From the NCBI GenBank assembly GCA_018343915.1, contig JABRWF010000003.1, positions 3,906,001-3,970,000 of the forward strand: a stretch of 64,000 nucleotides of DNA. The letters are read 5' to 3'. The DNA comes from Agroathelia rolfsii. Its lineage: Eukaryota; Basidiomycota; Agaricomycetes; Amylocorticiales; Amylocorticiaceae. Below, piece after piece: positions 47,678 through 59,357 of the stretch (within the stretch, counting starts at the first letter, position 1; every line of letters begins with the position of its first letter). Position numbers and translations under genes: made by a program. The notes beneath the pieces are model-generated. The model ran no database searches, was not told the DNA's origin, and was given only the letters and a program-made list of their open reading frames with translations.

Positions 47678-48374
47678 ATGTCAGATAATGAGGGACGCTC
47701 AGGTGCCCCCGGGGTAGACGATGACCTATCGTTGCCTAAAGCCACTGTTGCTAAGATGATCTCTGGTTCGTGACCTCTGTATTTCAACTGCCCGAGTCCT
47801 CGCATCATAACGCGCTTTTTTGCCATATTGTGCGCGTAATACAATATAGACTTGCTGCCCGCCGACGTCACTTGCGCAAAGGACACACGGGATCTTGTCA
47901 TTGAGTGCTGTGTAGGTGAAACCTGGTAATTATTGCCGTTGCATGATCTCCAAACTCATACGGTCAACCCATGATAGAATTCATCCATTTGATATCTTCC
48001 GAGGCAAACGAGATTTGCGAACAAGAATCGAAGAAGACCATTGCTCCTGAACACATCATTGGAGCACTTAAAGTATGTAAACTCTTCGATCCCCTTACTT
48101 GGAAGCAACATCTTCATGAATGAATCAACAGCGCCTGGGCTTCGAGTCTTTCACCACAGAAGTAGAAGGGGTTTTGCATGAGCACAAGCAGCAGCAAAAG
48201 GTATGGCCGCCACTTTTCACCCCGCTCAATAACACGCTAACGAATCCGCTTTAGGACCGGGAGCGCAAGGTTTCGAAATTCGCAGATTCTGGGCTAACTG
48301 AAGAAGAGTTGCTTGCACAGCAGGAAGCTCTGTTCGCAGAGAGTCGTGCACGATACCAGCAAACTCAGCAATGA
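47678..48374 (+). CDS. ncb2: Negative cofactor 2 beta (NC2-beta/DR1)
   Basis: Histone-fold subunit of NC2, which binds TBP on DNA and blocks TFIIA/TFIIB. Exons 47678-47765, 47850-47915, 47978-48072, 48132-48200, 48255-48374; 145 residues. Seen: DDDLSLPKATVAKMISDLLP, CAKDTRDLVIECCVEFIHL, SSEANEICEQESKKTIAPEH and IIGALKRLGFESFT, the complete histone fold, then a Gln/Lys-rich helix HKQQQK and LTEEELLAQQEALFAESRAR. Splices are ordinary GT-AG. The N terminus has a short acidic stretch. Confidence 0.95.
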
Positions 48375-48521
48375 GAAAAGACAGACTGCGTGGGTATATC
48401 ACTTGTAGGTTTATGCGGAATCAGAGTGTATTGGGTTTAGCTTTGCGACTATTCTTCTGCGCACATTTATGTTTTTATCTTTCTTTCTTTGCAACGAATT
48501 CTTTTGTATCCATATTATGTG

Positions 48522-49942
48522 CTAATGTTGATCGATAATATCGGCACTTCTGTTAGCCCTCTCCCTGATATTTTCCAGACGATTTCTAGGTGATTCGCCA
48601 TTCCAAATTTCTTCCAAGTCGTCATTTGCGCGAGACAGCTTTGGCAACCCTTCCTGTTCGATCACATAGGATGCAGATACAGTCCCATGTAGTACGCCTG
48701 CATGAGAATGTGTTGATATCAGTCAACTATGGGCTTGCAACTGCACTGATTATCATACCTTCGAGTACGTTTCCTTGTTTGAGCATGAGCCCTGCGGCAA
48801 AACCTCCTAGAAAACTATTTCCGGCACCTACGAAAATATGGTCTTTTTTTTTATGCGTTTTTCACGAAATAGATGCACAAAGCAGTACCCGTAATATCCA
48901 CGACCTTACTCGCATTCTCTGATCCTGACCAATACGCATCTACCCATCGCACACCTGTCTGACGACTGACAATGCATGCACCCAAGGCTCCACTGCGGAT
49001 GACCACAGTCCCCGAACCGGCTTCCCCCAAGCCGAATTGAAGGAATGCGAGGGCAGCAGATTGGATGTTTCCTTTCTCCGGAGGGCCTGCCTGAGCGAGA
49101 AGTGCCAAAGCCTCGTCCGCATTGGGGCTTTGTTCCCAGTGTTAATATTGAGTTCCACGGTGTTTCACGGAGGGCATACCTGAGGACATCAATGTAAGGG
49201 AGAATCGTCCTGAGGGCGGGCAATTCTTCGGGCACACATCGGTCAGGTATTGGTTCGTATATAGTAACAGGTTTCCAATCGAGTATTTTGAGTTCTTGTA
49301 CAATGGCATTTGCGCGGGTCGGCGAGCAGATAAAGTGTATAATCATCGGGTCTGATAGCAATGTTCTCTCCAGATCTCGAGGAGTTATTCGCAAGCGTGG
49401 GGTGAGATACTGGAAACTTGGGTATAATTATACGAGAATAAGGATTGGCACTGTGATCACAATGGGTATGATCATATACCCTCGTTCTTCTCCCCTGTAG
49501 GCATTCAATGCACGCGTGGTGCCCCGCGATTTGTCGTCTCGAAATAGCCACATGTCATGACCGTAGCTGTCTAGAGCATTCTGTATATGTGGTGGGAAAT
49601 CATGCCCACGATCAACGATCATTCCAATACGACTCGGTGGAAGCCTAGCAATGCGCAAAGCAAGAAATAAATAGTAGAGTCAATCGGATGCAGCCAAACT
49701 AGGAGTCATGATCGAGCAAGGGTACCAGATTCGAGAGCCAATGGCAGCATATGTGCCCCCTCCACCTATCTGAAAACGAATTAATGTAGCCTTATAGAAC
49801 GTCTATCAAGGTTCGTTAGCACCTGGGCCGGTGTGGAACGACCCGTCTCATTCCCATCCTCGTCAAGATAAGAAAATTCATCTATGATGAACATCCCCAG
49901 CGTAACAAATCTTCCTGTCTCTTTCACTGAAATTATATCCAT
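48522..49942 (-). CDS. mak32: PfkB-family carbohydrate kinase-like protein (MAK32-like)
   Basis: Ribokinase-fold protein of 349 residues; exons 49942-49823, 49769-49726, 49644-49480, 49416-49180, 49127-48889, 48827-48759, 48697-48522. Seen: GRFVTLGMFIIDEFSYLDEDG at the N terminus, IGGGGTYAAIGSRIW at 41-55, RGTTRALNAYRGEERG, LSPNADEALALL, GTVVIRSGALGACI and ITGAGNSFLGGFAAG near 267-281, then GTVSASYVIEQ. The order matches the fungal MAK32 group. The usual catalytic Asp of the GAGD motif is Asn (GAGN), so kinase activity is doubtful. In yeast MAK32 is needed for stable maintenance of a killer-virus host system. Head to head with TAF9, 179 bp apart. Confidence 0.88.
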
Positions 49943-50121
49943 GTTGTACTTAAAGAGTCAAGACGGATTCCCTTCAGATCTAGTATGGGATAATGAAAAA
50001 GCATATGCATTATCCTGTGATAGAATTGTTGGAAACTTAAATGTTACATTGCCAATTTGCTGATATGATGATCAGGCAACAAGTAAAGCACGCACACCCA
50101 TTTAGAACTGTTTCTTTCCAA

Positions 50122-51007
50122 ATGTCGCGTCAAACAGACACGCTGCCGCAGACCGCACGGTCAATTGCTCTCCTACTTGCTTCGACACCAACAATTCAAG
50201 ATGCCCAACCCGGCGTGCTGCACCAATTACTTGAATTCTCCCATAGATACACGGCCCAAGTCTTGGGTGACGCGTTGGTCTACGCCGAACATGCTGGTCG
50301 ATCGACCAAGATCAACCTGGATGACATCGTGCTGGCTGTACAAGCCAGAGTAGGATGGGAATTTGGTGGCAGAGTACCAAAGGAGGTAATCAACATGGAG
50401 ACATGCCCACGATAGTAAAAATCTGACTGCTTGTTCCTACCAGTATATCATGTCACTCGCTTCTGAGACCAATGCACAACCTCTGCCTTCTGTACCAGAA
50501 GTCTTTGGTGTCCGTCTCCCACCATCATCAGAACAACTCACAGCAATCGACTTCAACCTCGTGCCGAACAAGCCGCCACCGACGGTCAAAATCTACGACG
50601 AAGAGATCGAAGAAGTGGAAGAATCCGAATCTGAGCTGGATACTGAACACGACGGGGCTGATCTCGGCGAAGAAGATGACCAGGACGAGGACATGGAGCC
50701 TACGCCTCTTCCCTCCGCTACTATACCTGCAGCGCTACCACCACATCTTCAGCAAGCTGGTGGTGCGCCTGCCGTGACCACCTACGCCCCTGCAACGGCG
50801 ACTGCAGCAACGGACGTAGAAATGGCGCCCACGCCCGCAGATGGGGAAGGTGATGCTGGCACAGATGGAGACGGTAGCGATGTGGGCGACGATGAGGATG
50901 GCCTATTCGCTGGCGGGGATGATGATAACGACGATGACGAACCTATGGGAGACACTGCCGCCAGTGGAGCGAAGCGTAAGTTGGTAGAGGAGGATGATTA
51001 TGATTAA
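50122..51007 (+). CDS. taf9: TFIID/SAGA subunit TAF9
   Basis: Histone-fold TAF shared by TFIID and SAGA, partner of TAF6. Exons 50122-50385 and 50444-51007; 275 residues. Seen: histone fold at about 8-80 (PQTARSIALLLASTPTIQD, LLEFSHRYTAQVLGDALVYA, INLDDIVLAVQAR), then FGVRLPP and LTAIDFNLVPNKPPP, a conserved TAF9 element. The C-terminal third is acidic and low-complexity with an Ala/Thr/Pro stretch and ends in KRKLVEEDDYD. The start at 50122 directly precedes the fold; an upstream in-frame ATG is not needed. Confidence 0.94.
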
Positions 51008-51116
51008 TCTTGGGCACATCAGGGAACTGTCTAGCTCGACTCTTAGAGCTGCGTTGTACTATAGTATCTATCTACCAATGTATCATACATGATAACCGAC
51101 AAGTTGGGCTTCAAAT

Positions 51117-52680
51117 CTACTCCTGGAAGTAAACTGAGACGATAATACTGAGAATAACGACTAAGATTGCAAATAGGATCATGATGACAGTTGACCAGGC
51201 TGAGGAGAATGTGAGTTTTATGGAGGTATGACATATGCGAGACTTCACTTACTGGCACCAGCAAGGGATTCTGGGATGGAAATGACACGGATTGAGTTGT
51301 CGGAACTGCCTGTAACGAGAATTTCTGATGTGGGGTTGAAGCGCATAGTCATGATAGGGAATTCGTGCGCCTTGAGTATGGATAAGAGAGGCTAAACGGC
51401 TATTAAGCCACCATCGGACCATAATCAGCATATTTGATACTCACGCTAAGGCTTTTAGAATCTAATACACCAATGGCATTGTCGGATGTACCGAAGCTCA
51501 AGAAACGGCCGTCCGGGCTATTGAATGCCATCAGAGTGGTCCATAGGAAGTTAACAATAGTCATACCTGACATCAAAAGCAGATATACTTTTATCTAATT
51601 TACGCTCAGACGTTTGTTTCCATGTATTTGGATCCCATTTATAGATGAACGCGTGCCGTACGGGGGCCTTTGACTTTTTGGGGTTCGGAGGAGGGGCGGA
51701 AGTGTTAACGACTGTGTACAGCACATTCGAATCCATCGGATGAAACTTTGCAGTGCGGAAGGAGCCTTTTGTGCCGCCAGGAAAGCTTGGAACGGGAATG
51801 GTCTTCACCAGTGAAAGACGGGGAGATTCCTTTTCCTTTCCTTTATCACTTTCTTCGGATATTGAATATACCAACAGGGAGTCATTCGTTGCTACAACGA
51901 GACGAGAGTTGTCCAAAGAAAAGGTGGCATCATAGATAAGTGCTTTGTCTTTGCAAGCCTGTATAGATGATGCAATAGGACCAAGGGAAGGGAATTCGAG
52001 CACTGTAAACTAAAATTTAGAAGTATATATCCGTGATTTTGACATGGTAGTAATTAGCACATACATCGTGCGAGCCGCCAACAACTAGGAGGGAACCATT
52101 AGGCGAGAGGACAGTTACACGCTGATAATCTTCAACATCGTCTGAAGGCAGTGTCCCTTTCGACTTGACGAATGTAACCCTAATCTAGTTTAAGTATGGG
52201 GAAGGATACTACTCCCCGAGTGGCTATTAGCGTACTTGTTGTCCTTGACAGAAAATACACGACAGTTCTGGTTTTCTCCTTGGGCAAGTTTGTCTTCGGA
52301 GCTATTGACGCCACATATTATCTGTCTTGACTTCACCAAGACGTGTCAAACTAATGAGAAGCATTATAACAGATAACACGTATCACATACCTCAATATTT
52401 ACAGCCATACTCATTGGAGCATCTTCTCCCGAAGCGAGTTCAAATTGATCGGTTAGGCTAATATCCCTGTTACTTGACACCTTGTACAGTCTCTAGATGG
52501 ATAAAAATCAGGAACATGCTTGGGAACGACTGTTGAAAGTGCGCGGACCAGCATATTCTTGATGCCCGACTTGCTACTGCCACCGCCGCCGCCAAGGACG
52601 AGTTCATTCTCCGAGATGAATGCAGAGCAGTAAACAGGGTAAGATGGTAGAGAATGCTGGGTATGTTGTGCACGGGTCAT
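51117..52680 (-). CDS. sec12: Sec12-like guanine nucleotide exchange factor for Sar1
   Basis: ER membrane protein that activates Sar1 to start COPII vesicle budding. Exons 52680-52549, 52492-52391, 52321-52236, 52179-52065, 52009-51567, 51517-51445, 51391-51253, 51199-51117; 390 residues. Seen: YPVYCSAFISENELVLGGGG then SSKSGIKNMLRLYKV, the Gly-rich first-blade loop of Sec12; further beta-propeller blades (LSPNGSLLVVGGSHDFTVLE, FDVSPDGRFLSFGTSDNAIG, LKAHEFPIMTMRFNPTSE, VTGSSDNSIRVI); then a C-terminal membrane helix in STVIMILFAILVVILSIIVS and a very short lumenal tail. An in-frame ATG at 52797 would add 39 residues; the shorter start matches the family better. Confidence 0.92.
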
Positions 52681-52869
52681 GATTTTTTGCTTTATTGCGG
52701 GGAAGAGTGTTGAATGCTGTGAATGACAAGGCGCGGATGAGGTCAGTCGAACGGACGCATCTTCGGTGAGATCGGCCCGCAGTGCCGGAGCAGCCATTTG
52801 GCGTCGATTTCATCATCTAGAAGAGCAGCCCATGTCTATTCACGGCACCAGCCTGAGTTTGCATCCAAC
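52681..52869. promoter_or_regulatory. Compact bidirectional promoter, sec12/NIPA
   Basis: 189 bp between the chosen start codons of the two divergent genes. If sec12 uses its upstream ATG at 52797 the gap shrinks to 72 bp. Confidence 0.45.
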
Positions 52870-54971
52870 ATGACTTCTCTGTTCGGCCTGGAGGATGATG
52901 TCGGCATTAAGCTCCCATCCATGAACACCTCCAATGTCGTTGGTATCGCCGTGGCCATCTCTGGGAACATTCTCATATCGCTAGCCCTCAACTTGCAAAA
53001 GCTTGCGCATAAGCGACTCAAAGCGGAGAGTCAGGACATTATCGATGATGAACCTGCTGGGCATAGGCACCGTGGTGACGAGTTGGAAAGTCTGCCGGAA
53101 CTTGCGCACGAGGCAGATTCTTCAGACTCCAGCAACACCGTCGCTGCACTGGAAACAGACCCTCTTCTTTCTCCCTCTCCCTCTGTCGATTATTCTCGCG
53201 CAAGGCGTCATGGACCCAGGACAGGCAGACGATCTGAGCCCGCAAGACGCTCTTTTCTCTCTAGGATTTGGCTTGGCAAGCGCGGGTCCGAAACTCCAGC
53301 CGCTGTTCTCCCAGTTGACATCGTGACCAATACTCATGAACGACGTTATCGCGCCACAAGAGGCTCTGCAACTCCTAAGAAAGGTATAATGCAGGAAGAC
53401 GATGGGAGGCAGGGAAATTACCTAAAATCTAAGTTATGGTGTGCAGCTTGTCTATGCGAGTAATCCTGTTTGCAAGATTCATCATCTTCAGGTGGATAGG
53501 ATTTCTGCTCATGAATTTGGGTGAAATGGGCAATTTTATTTCTTATGCCTTCGCACCTGCGTCTGTTGTTGCACCATTGGGCACGGTAAGATTAAACGCT
53601 TCTTTCTTAGCTCATGCACCCGTCTTACCAATGTTGCTAGTTTGCCCTGATAGCAAACTGTATTTTTGCACCCCTAATGTTAAAGGAGCGATTTCGCAAG
53701 GTAAATGGTTTATTTTATATCATCAAATGCTCTTGTGAACCTGGGATACTTCAGTTGGACATTGTTGGAGTCTTCATAGCTATAATAGGAGCCATAACTG
53801 TAATATTCGCGGCTAACACGTCTGATACGAGACTTGATCAAGATGGCATCATAAGAGCCATATCTCAACGGGCTTTCATCGTTTATACCACCATATATCT
53901 AGTGGCGGCCGTGATCCTCGTGTTCCTAAGTTCTAGGCAAATAGGAAAGCGTTTTGTTCTCATCGACGTTGGGTTATGTGCTTTATTCGGTATGATTTCT
54001 CATGTAGAACTTTGGCGAGAAGCTCACTGGTCTGTTTGAAGGTGGTTTTACGGTTTTGTCTACCAAGGGCGTTTCTACACTTATCACTGTGAATGGGTAC
54101 AAGGTTTTTACTCTTTGGATAGTGTATCCAATTGCTCTTGTGAGTATGCCTAATCGACATCTATTGTGCTATATACTCAAGATCTACCTGGCAGGTTTTG
54201 ATTCTGACCGGTATCGGCCAAATTCGTTACCTTAATCGCGCGCTCATGCGCTTCGATAGTAAGGTCTGTCTATAAATGTCACTCAATCAGCTTCAATATC
54301 TCTGAAGCCAATTTAGGTTGTGATACCTATGCAGTTCGTCCTTTTCAACCTCAGCGCCATCATTGGCTCTGCTATTCTGTACGGCGACTTCAAACGAGTG
54401 TCCTTCCATCAATTCGTGACTTTCCTTTATGGCTGCGCCGCTACATTTGCAGGCGTTTTCATCATCGCCTGGGCACCGCCGTCTTCCTACCGTCCTCCTG
54501 ATTTAGACAATGATGACATTGAGCACGGCTCAGTTATAAGCTCAGATGGAAGAGCAAGACCAGGCCAAAGAGACAGGGCAACGCTCATCATTCCTGGATC
54601 CATGCCGGTCTTGAGACACAGGACAAGCTCCTTGAGCGTAGTTGGGCTGTCCCCTGGCCAGGTAATGAAATTTCCCTCAATTTTCTTTCGTAAGATTTGA
54701 CCCTCATTATATAATATGAAAGGGTCTATTACTGGTTCATACTCCGCCGCAGAACAACGTGGTGTACCAAGATGGACTGGATAACAGTAGTCAGACCTCT
54801 CTGCGACGACCACGGTCTTTCCACCAGCACTCATGGAGCCGAAGACGATATAATGACGACTTATCCCCGCCCGGTCGACGAAGAACCGTGAGCTGGCTGC
54901 CGGGAGCAGGACAAGAAGTCCCAGATGTAGTGGGAAATAGAACGAACTCACAGCCATCAGAGGCCAATTAA
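52870..54971 (+). CDS. NIPA-type magnesium transporter (DUF803 family)
   Basis: Multi-pass membrane protein of the NIPA family, Mg2+ transporters of the drug/metabolite transporter superfamily. Exons 52870-53438, 53492-53585, 53641-53700, 53755-53989, 54042-54139, 54195-54263, 54317-54661, 54723-54971; 572 residues. Seen: VVGIAVAISGNILISLALNL (first helix), a long polar insert of about 140 residues, GFLLMNLGEMGNFISYAFAP, SVVAPLGTFALIANCIFAPL, LKERFRK, STKGVSTLITVNGYK, LNRALMRFDSKVVIPMQFV and GDFKRVSFHQFVTF, all family signatures. The tail is Arg/Ser-rich and disordered. The insert between helices one and two and the long tail are typical of fungal members. Confidence 0.92.
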
Positions 54972-55323
54972 ATTCACGTGGGCGACCGATTAATAATTGG
55001 TTTGACTGCTAGATCCCCCTCCCCTCTCCTCTTCTTTCTTGCTACATGGATTAATGTAATATAATTATTATATTAGTGCATCAGAGTATCGAATGCCAGT
55101 TTATATACCAATGGATTCTTCATAAATATAACTTCATTTTTAACAAGACAGAATGTATTTGTATCTATTCGACCACAAGAATCGATGCTCCGCCGTCTTT
55201 GGTGACTCTCCTTCTCGTCCTGATGAGCATGTACCCGCGGACCAATGGACCAGCACGGATTTCTTCATCGATTTTGGAGCTTACAACGTACGCCGTTGGA
55301 GCAATCACGAGGGCTTGACCGGT
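54972..55323. other. Intergenic region between convergent genes
   Basis: 352 bp holding the 3' UTRs of the NIPA gene (+) and the NTPase gene (-). AT-rich; no gene seen. Confidence 0.55.
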
Positions 55324-57085
55324 CTAAGAGGACGTTAGAGAGAGTTTCCTGTCAAATACCGAAACGATCTTGGTCCATACTTTGAGGGTAACAACTTTAT
55401 CAAAAACATCCTCAACCGTCATGTCAGCAGATAGGTGCTTTTTAATGTGCTGCCACCAAGCTGGAGACGAAAATCGGTGGAGGACCGTAACTGTTGTCAA
55501 GTCAAGGAGGATGGGAGGCAATACCGTGGGCTCTAGGGTGCGGTCTGAGTTTAGTATAGGACGTACTTTGAATAATTCAATAAATACCCTGTGTGCTGAT
55601 GATGACCCGCATGGCAAGGTGGCGTTGTTGTCTAATAAGGCTGATAAGAGCCTGTGTTAGTCCAGAAAGACCATTGGTGCAGTCAAGGTACTATTGGAAA
55701 GAGAGAGGCTGTGAGCATCTGCTTTTGGCACAGTCGCCTCACATACCTTGTGAGCCTCGTCCACCAGGAGAACCTTTCCTGTCCCAACGTCCGCACGAAT
55801 AAATAGTCTTATGATGATCTCAAACAAATTGCATGCCGTCGGGGCATCAATGAACATATCTGACAGATCTACAATTGTCAATTGACCTGCAACGAAACGT
55901 GCTTCTTCCTTCTGCGCTGTCCTTCCAGTGTCCGCGAATGATTTAAACAATGTCATTCGTTGGTCAAAGCCTGGGATCTGACCCAATGTGAGTCCAGAGC
56001 GCAAGTTTTCTAGTTTACCGAGGAAGCGTGAGAAATCAAATAACTCTCCTTCCTCCCGCAAGAGGTTCTAGAAAAAAGAAAAGAAGGGAGGGGATGGGCT
56101 TACACAACAGGTATTGATTAAAGTAATTATAATACACTCACCAGAACCATCAACATATACAAAGGGGCATTCTCCGAAGATTTCAGACCCATCAATGATA
56201 GGACTGCTTCGCAATCAAGCTCTTTGCCACTAAATACCAGAGGCTTTACTTTAACTCGTTTCCCGAGAGGAGCATATGTCGCTCTCATGGTCTGTAGAGA
56301 CGATTTTGCAACATAGACCACGACCGGAGGGGCCTTCACCGACCCATCCTGGCTGATTGGTACGCCAACCCATGCGGCTTCACATGGCAAAGATGAGCTC
56401 CCACCTTCGCCAAAATGAAAGACTAGACCACTCAATGGTTTAGGCAAATCGCCGATTTGGGAACATTTAGGTATCAACATAGATTCAAGGAATGTTGATA
56501 CAGTATGCGATTTGCCACTTCCTTGGACGCCACATATGACGGCGGAGAATGGTGCATTCTGTATTATTAAAAAGATAACTAGGTTTAACAAAATGAAAAT
56601 GAAAGATACAAGTATATCTCACGGAATTGACATAAAGTCGCTTATCATCAGGTACAATGCACTGATTGTTGTAGCTGCGTCAATTGATTTCATGAGCTAA
56701 CACCTAAAGCATCATGGAATAACAACTTCTTACTGGATGGCATTTATTTGGCCCAGCAGACCGAGCTGTGCTTTGACTTCTTGCATATTGAAGCTGTTCA
56801 GTGCATTTTTGGATAATAATGGCGCGGTCTTCCGCTCATGTTTTTCACTCCCATTCTCGATTTCGTCATCGGCCTGATCTAGAAGGGCGTTTTCTTCCTG
56901 TCAATGGTTCATGGCATGCATATTCACCGGTATCAATGGCGTATGTCAAGATTTCCTATCACGATACTCACGTTGGAGTCGTAGCCGGAGTCTTCCGTTG
57001 GAGTTATACACATTGTTTCATCCTCCGTATTAGACATCTGTGAACCAAGCAAGGAAAAGACACTATTTCCGTTACGAGCAGTCAT
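55324..57085 (-). CDS. P-loop NTPase of unknown function (HerA/FtsK-like features)
   Basis: 459 residues; exons 57085-56972, 56897-56734, 56674-56623, 56558-56142, 56067-55747, 55690-55588, 55532-55324, all joins in frame. Seen: a variable acidic N terminus, PDDKRLYVNSNAPFSAVICG, Walker A GVQGSGKSH at 120-128, GLVFHFGEGG, the segment KPLVFSGKELDCEAVLSLMG, GQLTIVDLSDMFIDAPTA, Walker B VLLVDEAHK (about 348-356), SLIRQQRHLAMRVIISTQEP and VTVLHRFSSPAWWQHI. The Walker B DEAHK followed by an R-rich helix and a TQEP sensor-like element recalls HerA/FtsK/VirB4-type ATPases; that relation is inference. Similar proteins occur, I believe, as variable families in mushroom genomes. No partner gene beside it is evident. 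Confidence 0.82.
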
Positions 57086-57630
57086 TTGGCGGAGAAAAAG
57101 ACGTCCGTAAGAAGTTATAGTAAAGAGCGATTTGCGAACAGAGGGGAGAAAGCTCGTCGTGTTTGAACAAATGGTTTTGAACCACAAATATTTATACACC
57201 AGGAGAAGAATTTCAAGCAAAGGATGCCTCAAAAGGATGATTGACGATCTATCATGCATAACAGATGTACAGAATGCTTTTTCGAAACGACAATTACCAC
57301 GTGTAACTAGTTTCAGCTATCAGAAAGGTACCTTCGTGACATTTCAAGAAGACTGGTGAGTGTGTAGGAAGTCCTATCGAATCTTTACGCCTCAGTCTGA
57401 TTCGCAAGGAACAGAAAAGAATATGTGTTAGCTTTGCAGGGATAGTGTTTTTTGTCGTAAACTTTGATGATAAGATGTGAAATATTTTTACTGCTATTGG
57501 CTGCTCTGTATGTTATACAATCATATGTGGCTTTTTTCTTCGAATGAATAGGCATCAGCTTTTATAATACGATTGAAAAGGATAATATAATATAGCTGCT
57601 TGGATTCTCACCTATCAAGTTTAATCCAGA
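57086..57630. other. Intergenic region, no gene supported
   Basis: 545 bp holding the NTPase promoter and the oxidoreductase 3' UTR. AT-rich, no recognisable open frame beyond an upstream in-frame extension of the NTPase first exon without conservation. Confidence 0.5.
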
Positions 57631-58995
57631 CTACGCGACAGGCACGTCAAGGGTCCTACCCTCTTTTGAACTTTGCTTCGCAAGTTCAATCATCTCGATA
57701 ACACTTGTCGCCTCAGACCACTCGACTTGAAGCGCTTCCTCTGATCTTATGGCACGAGCCAAGTTCCTAAACAGTTCAATGTATTGTCCAGGCTCGTTGG
57801 ACGGCCAGCTTTTGCAATGGGGCAGTTTGAGCGATGCAATATAATATTAATAAAAATCAAGATAGACACCCACGTTTCGCTGACAATCTCGTTACCTTCG
57901 CGTAGATTGTCAATTCTTCCCCATATTTGCTGAGGCTCAAGTCCATGACCCTCGGCAAAAATATCAGTTGGTTGTGCAATTGCCTTGAGCTGATCTTCCT
58001 GAATGTCGACACCATACTTGATATACGTTCCTTTGGTGCCGCGAACTATGTAACGTGGCTGAGGCTTCTGGACCGACAAAATATGGGCGCGCAAGATAGC
58101 CGTGAAAGGATGTTTGGACACTTTTCCAGCAGGATAATGGAAAAGGATTGTGAACTATGAAAATCGAATCAACGACACGTGTGAATGTTACCACGATAGC
58201 CTTAACATTACCGTATCGTCAACCTCTGGATCTCTGATACCTCGCACATTCTGCAAAAATGCCGTGATTCTCTGCGGCCGGCCAAAGAGGTTAAGCGCCT
58301 GGTCAATCAGATGGGAGCCCAAGTCATATGTCTGTCCGGCTGCTGGTAGTGCCTCGTCTTTCCAATTGCCTTTCAGTCCTGCATTGTAGCGATCAAAGCT
58401 GTGTACCGATGATCATCATTTGAGAGCCACACCATATGCAGGAGAAAAACTGTTTACTGTGACTCAAACTCAACCAGGGCACCTAGCGTTCGCGGATCAG
58501 ACTCGGGCAGCGCAAGCAGCTTCTTGAGCGCTAGAAAATCGGAGTCCCAACGACGATTTTGATAAGCATACAGTACCAAGTTTTTGGACTTTGCAAGCTC
58601 TCCAAGCTCACGAGCCTGCTCGCTCGTCGCAGTCACAGGCTTATCGACCAGTACTTTGTGTTGGTATTAGCCTTGCACTCAATTTCTGGAGTGTGCGCCC
58701 TCTCACCATGCTTTCCCGCCTCCAGAATCTTCTTTGCAAATTCATAGTGGGTTACATTCGGCGTACCGACAACAACAAGCTCAATCTCTGGATCAGCGAG
58801 CACTTCATCCAGCGACCGGTGGATACGAGTGGTGACTCCGAAGCGATCATGCAGTTTCCCACCAGTAGTTTGAGGATTACGTTCGAGAACCGCAGTCAAC
58901 GTGAAAAGATCGGGCTGTGCTAGAACAAACGGGATATGGAAGGTCAGGCCTGCCAGGCCCACTCCAAGGACGCATGTACGAATGGGTGCTGTCAT
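57631..58995 (-). CDS. Gfo/Idh/MocA-family NAD(P)-dependent oxidoreductase
   Basis: 376 residues; exons 58995-58707, 58653-58458, 58398-58212, 58154-57874, 57808-57631. Seen: Rossmann motif VLGVGLAGLTFH at 8-19, then SLDEVLADPEIELVVVGTP and THYEFAKKILEAGKH, the family Lys in VLVDKPVTA (about 97-105), YQNRRWDSDFLALKKLL, FESHFDRYNAG, GQTYDLGSHLIDQALNLFG (with the His-containing active-site helix) and a C-terminal beta-sheet domain ending EEALQVEWSEATSVIEMIEL. Such enzymes act on sugars, inositols or related compounds; the substrate cannot be read. The last splice to TWPSNEPGQYIELFRNLA is needed for the family C terminus. Confidence 0.93.
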
Positions 58996-59357
58996 GAGGA
59001 ATACTACGGAGTTTGGGAGACGTGCACAAGCTTGAGGACTGAAGACTACGCTGCCAAGTAGAGCCTCTTATCATCTTAGGCTTTAGGAAACATGACAAAT
59101 ATGATGTCGAATAGGCACATGATACATCATTGATTATCTTTTGCAGAAACAGTTCAGGCAGAGATGCAGTATGACGACTATCAATGACTCAGATGAGCTC
59201 AAACAGCAAAATTGACTTGCGGCGCGTGGGCAATGACAGCGGCCCGAACTTCTCCGGATGTGTCTTTTGCTTCCGAAGACAGAAACTGCCCCATCACAAA
59301 TTCACGTGCTGTACCTTCTTCGATCGCAAGTCGAACCACACCACTGGCAAATAGACA
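58996..59357. promoter_or_regulatory. Divergent promoter region
   Basis: 362 bp between the divergent starts of the oxidoreductase and the GH9 gene. A minus-strand open frame at 59199-59411 overlaps it and the first bases of the GH9 gene; I did not accept it as a gene. Confidence 0.5.
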
